A stretch of 14,630 nucleotides of DNA, taken from the NCBI GenBank assembly GCA_900538365.1, contig UPXT01000054.1, forward strand, positions 1 through 14,630, written 5' to 3'. Under the pieces are notes generated by a model that searched no databases, was not told the origin of the DNA, and saw nothing but the letters and a program-made list of their open reading frames with translations. A program made the translations under genes and the position numbers. Positions 1 through 6,226 of this stretch are shown piece by piece (position 1 is the first letter of the stretch; each line of letters starts with the position of its first letter). This DNA is from an uncultured Acidaminococcus sp. Lineage in GTDB: Bacteria > Bacillota > Negativicutes > Acidaminococcales > Acidaminococcaceae.

Positions 1-48
1 TCCAGGAGTGCATAGATACTTTAGCACCCCAAAATTTGACAAAGAACC
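1..48. mobile_element. Terminal fragment of an insertion sequence (left copy)
   Basis: Bases 2-48 are a perfect 47-bp inverted copy of 14584-14630. Read outward to inward, the element end begins GGTTCTTTGTCAAATTTTGG at base 48, so the IS body would extend leftwards beyond the window. The junction with host DNA falls exactly after the T-run of the minus-strand terminator at 49-81. The GGnTCTTTGTCAA-type end resembles what I recall of ISL3-family inverted repeats, but no transposase is visible, so the family is a guess. The IS reading is inferred from identical ends next to unrelated flanks. Confidence 0.6.
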
Positions 49-81
49 AAAAAAGTCCCTGCCGGCAAGGCCAGCAAGGAC
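49..81 (-). terminator. Rho-independent terminator of the nine-gene operon
   Basis: On the minus strand an 11-bp stem is formed by 81-71 and 65-55. All positions pair, with two G-U wobbles. The loop is 5 nt (70-66) and is followed directly by six T (54-49). It lies 13 bp after the glycosyltransferase stop codon, as expected for the end of the operon. The IS end abuts the T-run. Confidence 0.85.
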
Positions 82-94
82 ACTGCAGAAAAGC

Positions 95-1306
95 TTACCG
101 ATCCGGTCCTTTTGTATGTACATGCTCAATGGGAATCCACCGGGCATTGGGCCGAAGAAGCGAGTAGACACTTAAAAGGGAAATGAGGATACAGAAAAAA
201 CCGCCTGTCAGGATGCCCTCAGCAAAATGGCGGCTCTTGTAACCTGCTTCCGAAATGGCGGCATGCCCCACATAAAGGCTCAAAAGATATAAACAGATCC
301 ACCAAACAATATCTTTGATATGGAAAAGCGGCAGCCCACATAGAGCATTGTAACAGAGCCAGAACACATTCAGGATAAAATAAAGACCAAAGACAACACT
401 CATCAAATAGGGAATAAAATTATCAATGAGGCGCCCGTCCCGATGCTTTTTAAAATGGGGCAGCCAGATTTTTCCATAGACACGGGCAATCTGATAGTTT
501 CCCGTGAACCAGCGCCGGAACTGATGGACCAAGGTCATAAAATGGATGGGCTGTTCATCATAAAAACGCGCGTCTTCCTGAAATTCCGAAAAAACATCCT
601 TGAAATTCATCTGCATGGAAAATTCCATATCTTCCGTGACCGTAACCGTCTGCCATCCATCAGGCTCAATGAGGGAAAGGTCAAAGCCAAAACCCGTGCC
701 GGAAATAATGCTCGGCATGTGGACATTGAAGCGGGGCTTGGAAAAAAGCACGTCCACGCTGAGCCAGTACAAGGAATACCACTGGGAAATCAGGGAATCA
801 TAAGGATTGAGCGGAAGCCTGTTTCCCATGACAAGCCGGGCGCCGCTGTCAAAGGAGCGGTTCATGGCCTTGAGGAACCCCGGGTCTGCGACATTATCGG
901 CGTCAAAGATCACGGCATACTCAAAAGACTGCTTCCATTCCTGCCGAATTTTTTGAAGCCCCCAGGAAAGGACCGCACCCTTCCCTGTTCGGGGCCCCTC
1001 TTCCCGCTTCCAAACCGTAACACCAGGAAAAGCTCCCCCAATGGCAGCCGTATTGTCGCTGCAATGGTCGGCACAAAGGAAGATATGATAGGCCGAGTGC
1101 GGATAGTCCTGCTGCACAAGGCTTTCGAGCAGTTTTCCCACAACCCGCCCTTCATTGTGGGCGCAGATGAGGACCGCCATGGTATGGTTGTTTCCCGCAG
1201 GTGGCAAGACCCGTTTTTTGGTTATGAAGCCCACGAAAATCGTGCTGACGCCCCATAAGAAAACAAGAAGCAGCACAACCTGCACAGCAAGGGTAAAAAA
1301 ATACAT
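95..1306 (-). CDS. Membrane-anchored family 2 glycosyltransferase
   Basis: A 403-residue protein with the layout of processive GT2 enzymes (PgaC/IcaA/hyaluronan-synthase type). It has one N-terminal membrane segment (about 5-28), a cytoplasmic GT-A domain (about 42-285), and three C-terminal membrane segments (about 297-318, 332-350, 364-383). Visible motifs are AHNE (49-52) in the nucleotide-sugar fold, the metal-binding DAD (135-137), the acceptor-site TED (224-226) and QFRRW (262-266), the QxxRW signature. It likely transfers a sugar from a nucleotide sugar on the cytoplasmic face to a lipid or growing polysaccharide; donor and product cannot be read from sequence. The ATG lies 10 nt after the stop of the upstream membrane protein with a GAGG ribosome site, and the gene ends the operon just before the terminator. 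All catalytic motifs look intact. GT2 assignment is firm; the product is unknown. Confidence 0.88.
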   Translation of the reverse strand: MYFFTLAVQVVLLLVFLWGVSTIFVGFITKKRVLPPAGNNHTMAVLICAHNEGRVVGKLLESLVQQDYPHSAYHIFLCADHCSDNTAAIGGAFPGVTVWKREEGPRTGKGAVLSWGLQKIRQEWKQSFEYAVIFDADNVADPGFLKAMNRSFDSGARLVMGNRLPLNPYDSLISQWYSLYWLSVDVLFSKPRFNVHMPSIISGTGFGFDLSLIEPDGWQTVTVTEDMEFSMQMNFKDVFSEFQEDARFYDEQPIHFMTLVHQFRRWFTGNYQIARVYGKIWLPHFKKHRDGRLIDNFIPYLMSVVFGLYFILNVFWLCYNALCGLPLFHIKDIVWWICLYLLSLYVGHAAISEAGYKSRHFAEGILTGGFFCILISLLSVYSLLRPNARWIPIEHVHTKGPDR

Positions 1307-1316
1307 GAAAAAAGCC

Positions 1317-2042
1317 TCACATTCCGCTCAGGATAAGAAGCACGGCTGCAAGTCCTCCTGAAACGTACAGGACCACAGGTTCCCCCAATTGGGGTGGGAA
1401 AATCAGGCAGAACCCTGCACCAACCGCAAGGGCAGTCAGGGAAATCCGCAAAAGAGCAACTGAAAGAAGATGACTGGTCCATTTATCATCCCGCACAGCT
1501 TCCCACCATTTCGTCCCGTCGCCGCGGCAAAAATAGCGTCCGCTCCAAGATAGGACGGTCTGCCCGCCCAAAATGGATAAGCCCAAAGCAGGGAGCATGA
1601 TGGGAAAATAGGTCTCCTCAAAGGGGGCAATCTGGAAAAGATCACCTGCAAAGGCAAGGGTAAGTCCCAAGGGAGCTGCCGATGCCAAGGAAAGGACAAG
1701 GGCCATCATACGGGTCCGTTGATCATAGACCAGAAGAACCGGTTCATTTTCACTTCGCATCCCCTGCCAAATGCGGAAAGGAACGTAAGCGGACAGGAAC
1801 ACGGCTAAAAAATGAATGGGCAGCAGCATCGTATGGAGCCCGCCGAAAGAGCAGCCGATCACTGCGCCAAGCCCTGCGGAAAAGGCACCCAGACGGCCAA
1901 AAAGAAGACCAAAGGTCAGCGCGAAAAGTGCACCCAAAGACAGTCCAGAGACGCTGGGCACCATCATGACCAACATCCCAAGATAAGTGACGGCGCTATA
2001 GACCAGAACCAAAAAAATCGCCGTTTTTACACGTTGAAGCAT
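1317..2042 (-). CDS. Multi-pass membrane protein of unknown function (resembles a transporter S component)
   Basis: A 241-residue, very hydrophobic protein with about seven or eight membrane segments (about 8-28, 33-50, 53-67, 70-90, 111-133, 146-168, 192-216, 222-240). I do not recognise it securely. The N-terminal half carries a small-residue pattern (GALFALTFGLLFGRLGAF, then GLGAVIGCSFGG at 58-69, then YVPFRIW) like that of energy-coupling-factor S components or MASE1-like sensor domains. No partner ATPase is nearby. It starts 37 nt after folK, the largest gap in the operon, with no good Shine-Dalgarno sequence before the ATG, so expression may be weak or coupled. It sits 10 nt before the glycosyltransferase. 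It may be an uptake component for a vitamin or pterin, or a partner of the glycosyltransferase; both ideas are speculative. Confidence 0.6.
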   Translation of the reverse strand: MLQRVKTAIFLVLVYSAVTYLGMLVMMVPSVSGLSLGALFALTFGLLFGRLGAFSAGLGAVIGCSFGGLHTMLLPIHFLAVFLSAYVPFRIWQGMRSENEPVLLVYDQRTRMMALVLSLASAAPLGLTLAFAGDLFQIAPFEETYFPIMLPALGLSILGGQTVLSWSGRYFCRGDGTKWWEAVRDDKWTSHLLSVALLRISLTALAVGAGFCLIFPPQLGEPVVLYVSGGLAAVLLILSGM

Positions 2043-2079
2043 TGCATCGACCAGCTTTCATTAAGATTGGCAAATAGCC

Positions 2080-2547
2080 TTACTTTGCCTTTTCCTGAAG
2101 ATCATGCCACAATTCCAGCATGGTTCGTTTCAGGACAGGATGTTCCTTTTGGGGCGCAATCTCCGCCAAGGGGCGCAGGACGAAATCCCGGTTCTGCATG
2201 TCCGGATGGGGCAGTGTCAGGAATTCAGTCTCCAGGACCTCGTTTCCAAATAAGATCAAATCAAGGTCAATATTCCGTTCACCCCAATGGCGCTTGCGCT
2301 GCCGGCCCATCTCCTTTTCAATGGCAAGAAGTTCCTTAAGCAGGCTCGCTGCATCCTGCTCCCATATCACTTCGGCCGCCCCGTTCAGGAACTCCGGCTG
2401 ATCCGTCACGCCGTACGGCGCCGTCCTGATCCACGTGGACACTTTCTGAACATTGATTCCATGCGCGTTCATCCGGCGCAGGGCTTCTTCCAAATAGGCC
2501 TCCTTGTCCCCTAGGTTGCTGCCAAGGGCCACATAGGCTAACGGCAT
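2080..2547 (-). CDS. folK: 2-amino-4-hydroxy-6-hydroxymethyldihydropteridine pyrophosphokinase
   Basis: HPPK transfers pyrophosphate from ATP to 6-hydroxymethyl-7,8-dihydropterin, making the substrate of FolP. The 155-residue length is typical. Visible signatures are the N-terminal ALGSNLGD (7-14), TAPYG (42-46), FLNGA (53-57), the metal/ATP-binding stretch ERNIDLDLILFG (90-101, with the paired Asp 94 and 96), and LPHPDMQNRDFVLRPL (112-127). The start overlaps the end of folP by 10 bp. Its ribosome site GGAGG lies inside folP, 10 nt before the ATG, so translation is probably coupled to folP. No key residue is missing. Confidence 0.96.
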   Translation of the reverse strand: MPLAYVALGSNLGDKEAYLEEALRRMNAHGINVQKVSTWIRTAPYGVTDQPEFLNGAAEVIWEQDAASLLKELLAIEKEMGRQRKRHWGERNIDLDLILFGNEVLETEFLTLPHPDMQNRDFVLRPLAEIAPQKEHPVLKRTMLELWHDLQEKAK

Positions 2548-3734
2548 GATAAAATCGCCTCCAGCATACGGATGAGCCGCACATTTTCCTTGACATCATG
2601 AACGCGGACCATTTGGGTACCGGCATAAACAGCCGCTGCGGAAAGAGCCATGGTCCCTTCAAGGCGTTCTTCCGGCGGAAGATCTCCCAGGACCTTGCCG
2701 ATATAGCCCTTGCGGGAACCGGCGACAAGGACGGGGATCCCGTGTCCCGTAAGTTCCGCAAGACCACGGGACAGTTCCAAGTTGCCGGTTACGTCCTTAG
2801 CAAAGCCAAGGCCAGGATCGAGCATGAGTTTATCGCGGCCAATTCCCATCGCTTCACAAGCCTCTGTCCGCGTAAGGAGATATTCCATGACATCACCGAC
2901 CACATTATGATAGACCTTCATATTGGCGCTCATCATGGTCTTTGGCGTACCGCGCATATGCATGAGGATGAGCGGTGCGTCCTTTTCTTTGGCAACAGAA
3001 AGCATATCGGGGTCACCCGTTCCCGCCGTGACATCATTGATGATATCGGCCCCTGCGTCAAGGGCGGCACGCGCCGTCGCGGCATGGTACGTATCAACGG
3101 AAAGGATTGCTTGGGGATAAGCCCGGCGAATTTCGGAAATGGCCCCGACGACGCGGCGGATTTCTTCTTCTGCCGGTACAGGATCACTGCCGGGACGGGT
3201 TGATTCACCGCCAATATCTAGGACATCAGCGCCGTCATCCAGCATCTTTCCGGCCCGCTCCACAACAAAGGAACCAGCCGTGACACGGGACCCTGAATAA
3301 AAGGAATCAGGCGTCACATTGAGGATTCCCATGATCCGCATCTTTTCATAGGTAAGGGTCCTTCCATCAGCAAGGACTGTCGCAAGCTTTTGGTCTGCAA
3401 GATAGTCTTCAATATCCTTGATGACGTTATCAAGACCGAACCAGCCTTGGTTGGCCCTGAGTTTTTGGACAAGGTGCCGGTACTGGGGGCGGCTTCCCAG
3501 TAAAATCACATCTGTCCGTTCCACACTGCAGTTAATGGTCCCCTTGGCATTGGCTGCGTCCGCCCCCATGGCGAGCATTTCCTGTTTGATGATATTGGCC
3601 CCAGGAGCCCGCACACCGACAAGACGCAGCGGTTCCACAGCTGCCTTGGGCGCCATAAGGGCAATCCCGGCCGGATGGACCCCCATTTTTTGGAGTTCAA
3701 AACTGACTTGATCGCAGGGAATCTTGATATACAA
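2538..3734 (-). CDS. folP: Dihydropteroate synthase, long form with N-terminal extension
   Basis: FolP condenses hydroxymethyldihydropterin pyrophosphate with p-aminobenzoate to dihydropteroate and is the sulfonamide target. The catalytic TIM barrel occupies about 132-398. It shows NVTPDSF (139-145), GGESTRPG (175-182), SVDTY (212-216), IINDVT (231-236), HMRGTP (259-264), DPGLGFAKD (306-314), GSRKGYIG (339-346) and RVHDV (377-381). About 130 residues precede the barrel, against almost none in the E. coli-type enzyme of about 280 residues. This extension contains a conserved-looking stretch (about 47-115, KQEMLAMGADAANAKGT onward) that I recall from long DHPS proteins of Clostridia and Negativicutes. 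The start codon is TTG (3732-3734), chosen because an AAGGAGG site lies 8 nt upstream inside the end of folE2. The gap to folE2 is 3 nt. Confidence 0.95.
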   Translation of the reverse strand: MYIKIPCDQVSFELQKMGVHPAGIALMAPKAAVEPLRLVGVRAPGANIIKQEMLAMGADAANAKGTINCSVERTDVILLGSRPQYRHLVQKLRANQGWFGLDNVIKDIEDYLADQKLATVLADGRTLTYEKMRIMGILNVTPDSFYSGSRVTAGSFVVERAGKMLDDGADVLDIGGESTRPGSDPVPAEEEIRRVVGAISEIRRAYPQAILSVDTYHAATARAALDAGADIINDVTAGTGDPDMLSVAKEKDAPLILMHMRGTPKTMMSANMKVYHNVVGDVMEYLLTRTEACEAMGIGRDKLMLDPGLGFAKDVTGNLELSRGLAELTGHGIPVLVAGSRKGYIGKVLGDLPPEERLEGTMALSAAAVYAGTQMVRVHDVKENVRLIRMLEAILSCR

Positions 3735-3737
3735 AGC

Positions 3738-4505
3738 CTAGTCCTCCTTTTCCACACAAGCAAAGGCGTTGTGATTGTGGATGCTTTCCTCACTTTCTAC
3801 GGTCACTCGGTACCATTCAATCCGCTCATCCTGGTTAAGCCGTAGGGCGACTTCCCGTGCCGCGTCCTCAACAAAACGAGGATTTTCATAAGCTTCTTCG
3901 GTGACAAACTTTTCATCAGGCCGTTTCAGCAGCGAAAAGATAGGAGACGAAGCGGAGGCTTCAGCAATCTCCACCAGTTCTTCAATCCATACGGGTTTCG
4001 TGCTGCGGATTGTGATCTTGGCACGGGCCCGCTGATTGTGGGCACCATATTTACTGATTTCCTTGGAGCAGGGGCAAAGGGTATGGATGGGGACATTGAC
4101 ACCTACATCCAGATGGAAAGTCTCTCCTTTTTCCGCATGGTAATGACAGGAAATATCAAGGTATCCTGTGTTGCCCGATACAGGGGCCTTCTTTTCAATG
4201 AAATAAGGAAACCGCATATCCAGCATGGCCTTCTTGGCGCCCAGCTTTTCCTTTAGTCCATCGAGGACGATTTCCAGATCATGAGGATGGATGGGTCCTA
4301 TTTCCTTGAGGCACTCCACAAAGCGGCTCATGTGGGTTCCCCGCTGCTCATGGGGCAGATTCACACCAAGGGAAATAACCGCCACCGAATGCTGGACGCC
4401 ATTATGTGGATCCTTTAAGGTAATGGGCCAGCGGATGTCACGGATTCCCACTTGTTTCAATGCAATATGGCGCTGATCAACTTGGCCTTGTACGTCTTTT
4501 AGCAT
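3738..4505 (-). CDS. folE2: GTP cyclohydrolase I type IB (FolE2)
   Basis: FolE2 converts GTP to 7,8-dihydroneopterin triphosphate, the first step of folate synthesis and also the precursor for queuosine. Length (255 aa) and motifs fit the family: GTHMSRF (56-62), CPCSKEISKYGAHNQR (144-159) with the metal-binding/catalytic Cys144, YENPRFVED (206-214) and SIHNHNAFA (241-249). Type IB enzymes are not strictly zinc-dependent, unlike FolE, and in some bacteria are induced under zinc limitation; no Zur site could be recognised here. The ATG overlaps the end of the QueD-like gene by 7 bp with a GAGGTG ribosome site. It is followed after 3 nt by folP, which starts with TTG. Confidence 0.96.
   Translation of the reverse strand: MLKDVQGQVDQRHIALKQVGIRDIRWPITLKDPHNGVQHSVAVISLGVNLPHEQRGTHMSRFVECLKEIGPIHPHDLEIVLDGLKEKLGAKKAMLDMRFPYFIEKKAPVSGNTGYLDISCHYHAEKGETFHLDVGVNVPIHTLCPCSKEISKYGAHNQRARAKITIRSTKPVWIEELVEIAEASASSPIFSLLKRPDEKFVTEEAYENPRFVEDAAREVALRLNQDERIEWYRVTVESEESIHNHNAFACVEKED
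3743..3749 (-). promoter_or_regulatory. Ribosome binding site deciding the TTG start of folP
   Basis: The minus-strand AAGGAGG lies within the last codons of folE2, 8 nt before TTG at 3734-3732. It is the reason for placing the folP start at this rare codon. Confidence 0.8.
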
Positions 4506-4861
4506 GTTTCACCTCGATAGATAATCCCGCTCGTCTTCGTTTCCCAGACTTCTACTTCAAAAAGATGGTAGTTCGGCCCGTGAAGCGGCGTTTCCAGCTG
4601 CTGCCAGACCCAGACAGCAATATTTTCTGCTGACGGCTGGGGCAAGATGTCGTTGATAAAGGCGTGATCCAGCTTATTTACGACAAGTTCTTTCACGAGG
4701 TTCTTGAAACGCACGAAATCAAGGACCATGCCCTCGTGGTCAGGCGTACCCTCTACTTTGACAACGAGTTTATATGTATGTCCGTGAAGATGTTCGCACT
4801 TTCCGTTGTAATTGGGGAGAAAATGGGCGGCGTCAAAATCAAATTCCTTTAGGCAAATCAT
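4499..4861 (-). CDS. queD: QueD/PTPS-family enzyme with Cys and Glu in the active site; possible FolB replacement (PTPS-III type)
   Basis: A 120-residue member of the 6-pyruvoyl-tetrahydropterin synthase / 6-carboxytetrahydropterin synthase family. Zinc ligands are visible as His13 (FDAAH), His26 and His28 (HLHGH). Other conserved points are LDHAF (64-68), PSAEN (76-80) and the pterin-binding Glu107 in VWETK. The catalytic motif reads C22-E23-H-L-H-G-H, so the CxxxHGH of QueD and the ExxHGH of PTPS-III overlap. PTPS proteins in which Glu replaces or accompanies the Cys are known to make hydroxymethyldihydropterin from dihydroneopterin and replace FolB. With folE2, folP and folK adjacent and no folB, this role is plausible. 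Queuosine synthesis (QueD) remains the alternative, or both roles together. It overlaps trmL by 4 bp (ATGA) and folE2 by 7 bp; an AGGAGG site lies 7 nt before the ATG. Confidence 0.9.
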   Translation of the reverse strand: MICLKEFDFDAAHFLPNYNGKCEHLHGHTYKLVVKVEGTPDHEGMVLDFVRFKNLVKELVVNKLDHAFINDILPQPSAENIAVWVWQQLETPLHGPNYHLFEVEVWETKTSGIIYRGETC

Positions 4862-5325
4862 ATGGTACCCTCCTCTAAATCAAAATCTACTTGGCGGAGT
4901 GCTTCGTAAAGCACTATCGAGACAGAATTGGCAAGATTGAGACTGCGGGCTTCGGGCGCCATGGGAATGCGGATGCATTCGTCTTCATGGGCCATCCGAA
5001 AGGCCTCGGGCAGGCCCGCCGATTCCTTGCCAAAAATCAGCAGGGAATCTTTGGTATACTTCACTCGAGTATACGATTGATGGGCGTGGGTAGTCAGAAG
5101 AAAACGCGGCGCGTCAGGATAGGCTGCAATAACTTCCTCCACACTGTCATAGTAATGAATATCGACCAAATGCCAGTAATCAAGACCGGCTCGCTTCAAA
5201 TAGCGGTCATCGACGGAAAAGCCCAGGGGACGCACCAAATGAAGGGAAGCCCCCGTTGCTGCGCACAAGCGGGCAATATTTCCCGTATTGCCTGGAATTT
5301 CCGGTTCAACAAGAACAATATGCAA
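4858..5325 (-). CDS. trmL: tRNA (cytidine(34)-2'-O)-methyltransferase
   Basis: A SPOUT-fold methyltransferase that 2'-O-methylates the wobble nucleotide of leucine tRNAs using S-adenosylmethionine. The trefoil-knot motifs are present: VEPEIPGNTGNIARL near the N-terminus, LLIFGKESAGLP in the middle, and IPMAPEARSLNLANSVSIVLYE near the C-terminus. The start is set at TTG 5325-5323, giving 155 residues, the usual family length, with the typical N-terminus HIVLVEPEIP. An AAGAAGGA site (5333-5340) lies 7 nt upstream. An in-frame ATG at 5364 would add 13 unconserved residues and overlap the upstream gene. The family motif is usually PPNTGN; here it is PGNTGN. The gene is coupled to the QueD-like gene by an ATGA overlap, and no functional link is obvious beyond tRNA modification. 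Confidence 0.93.
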   Translation of the reverse strand: MHIVLVEPEIPGNTGNIARLCAATGASLHLVRPLGFSVDDRYLKRAGLDYWHLVDIHYYDSVEEVIAAYPDAPRFLLTTHAHQSYTRVKYTKDSLLIFGKESAGLPEAFRMAHEDECIRIPMAPEARSLNLANSVSIVLYEALRQVDFDLEEGTI

Positions 5326-5332
5326 AATGGCT

Positions 5333-5340
5333 TCCTTCTT
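5333..5340 (-). promoter_or_regulatory. Ribosome binding site deciding the TTG start of trmL
   Basis: The minus-strand AAGAAGGA is spaced 7 nt from TTG at 5325-5323 and lies just after the stop codon of the glucosaminidase gene (5342-5344). It favours the short, family-length TrmL over the upstream ATG. Confidence 0.65.
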
Positions 5341-5341
5341 T

Positions 5342-6223
5342 CTAATCTGTACCCATGATGGCAATCATGCCCTTCATCTGTTCATGGATATTCATGATTT
5401 TTTCAGCATAGTAGCTGCCTGTAGCCCATTTTCCGTTAAGCTGCTTCCACGTCGTCGCGTATCCCGTCTCCTTTTTGATGCGATGCACCAAATCATAGCG
5501 GGGATCGATGATGGCGGTCTTGGGAAGCCGGTCCGTCGTATAGGCCATCAAGTGCTGGATATGGGCCCTCACACCGTCTTTTGGCGTAGGAAAATAGGCG
5601 CCGCGAACAGTCGCGCTGGTCGTTCCCAACCCGCAAAAGTTGTTCTGTTCCGGTATGACCGTCCCGCCAAAGGCAAAGAACCCCGTTTCAAGGAGGGCCT
5701 GCGAAAAGGCAAGGTCCCAACGGATGCCTTCCCGGCTTGCTTCTTCGTAGTAAGCCTCTACGATTTCTTCCGGCGTTGCCTTGATAGGAAGCTGCGGGTT
5801 ATAGAGCGTGAGAAGCGCAATGGCCTGGGACCGCCGCACTTCTGGCTTGCCAAAGATGGTCACCTTGTCGTAGCTTTCCGGGATTTTCCAGATTTGTCCC
5901 TGCGTCATGAGACGCTTTGAAATGACAAGGAGGTTCGGATCCGTGACGACACGGTGCGCCATGGCCCGCTGGCGCCGCACCAGGGGCGGCTCCGTCTGGG
6001 GAATGTCCATGGGCGCCCCATAAATAAAAGCCACGGCCCCCTTGGGGGGCTTCATAGCGAGCTCCTTTTTGCGCACCGCCGTCTGGACAGGATGTTGTTC
6101 TTTTTGGGCCCGTTCCCGCATGATACGCTCCTTAAAGGAACCCGCCTCCGAGGATTGGATTCCCGAAAGGAGCGTCACCATGGCAAGGGGCAGGACCCAT
6201 CGCTTCAAATGAAATGGTTTCAC
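5342..6223 (-). CDS. Secreted glucosaminidase-domain protein (GH73/Bax-like)
   Basis: A 293-residue exported protein. Residues 1-27 form a signal peptide (basic KPFHLKRW start, hydrophobic VLPLAMVTLL core, cleavage expected after SSEA). A charged linker of about 120 residues of no recognised fold follows. The C-terminal domain (about 150-285) matches the mannosyl-glycoprotein endo-beta-N-acetylglucosaminidase family: ALLETG with the probable catalytic Glu179, NNFCGLG (194-200), FPTPKDGVRAHIQHL (211-225), and a terminal WATGSYYAEKI. It probably cleaves the peptidoglycan glycan backbone in the periplasm during wall turnover. No Cys follows the signal core in lipobox position, so it is not an obvious lipoprotein. 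The start is GTG (6221-6223) with an AGAGG site 8 nt upstream, only 3 nt after the symporter stop codon. Confidence 0.87.
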   Translation of the reverse strand: MKPFHLKRWVLPLAMVTLLSGIQSSEAGSFKERIMRERAQKEQHPVQTAVRKKELAMKPPKGAVAFIYGAPMDIPQTEPPLVRRQRAMAHRVVTDPNLLVISKRLMTQGQIWKIPESYDKVTIFGKPEVRRSQAIALLTLYNPQLPIKATPEEIVEAYYEEASREGIRWDLAFSQALLETGFFAFGGTVIPEQNNFCGLGTTSATVRGAYFPTPKDGVRAHIQHLMAYTTDRLPKTAIIDPRYDLVHRIKKETGYATTWKQLNGKWATGSYYAEKIMNIHEQMKGMIAIMGTD

Positions 6224-6226
6224 GAT

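Noticed and set aside
443..1258. Plus-strand 271-codon open frame opposite the glycosyltransferase
   Set aside because: It is antisense to a gene with a full set of GT2 motifs, has no ribosome site and no recognisable domain; long shadow frames are expected at this base composition.
2598..3203. Plus-strand 201-codon open frame opposite folP
   Set aside because: It lies entirely within the conserved barrel of folP on the other strand and shows no domain or initiation signal.
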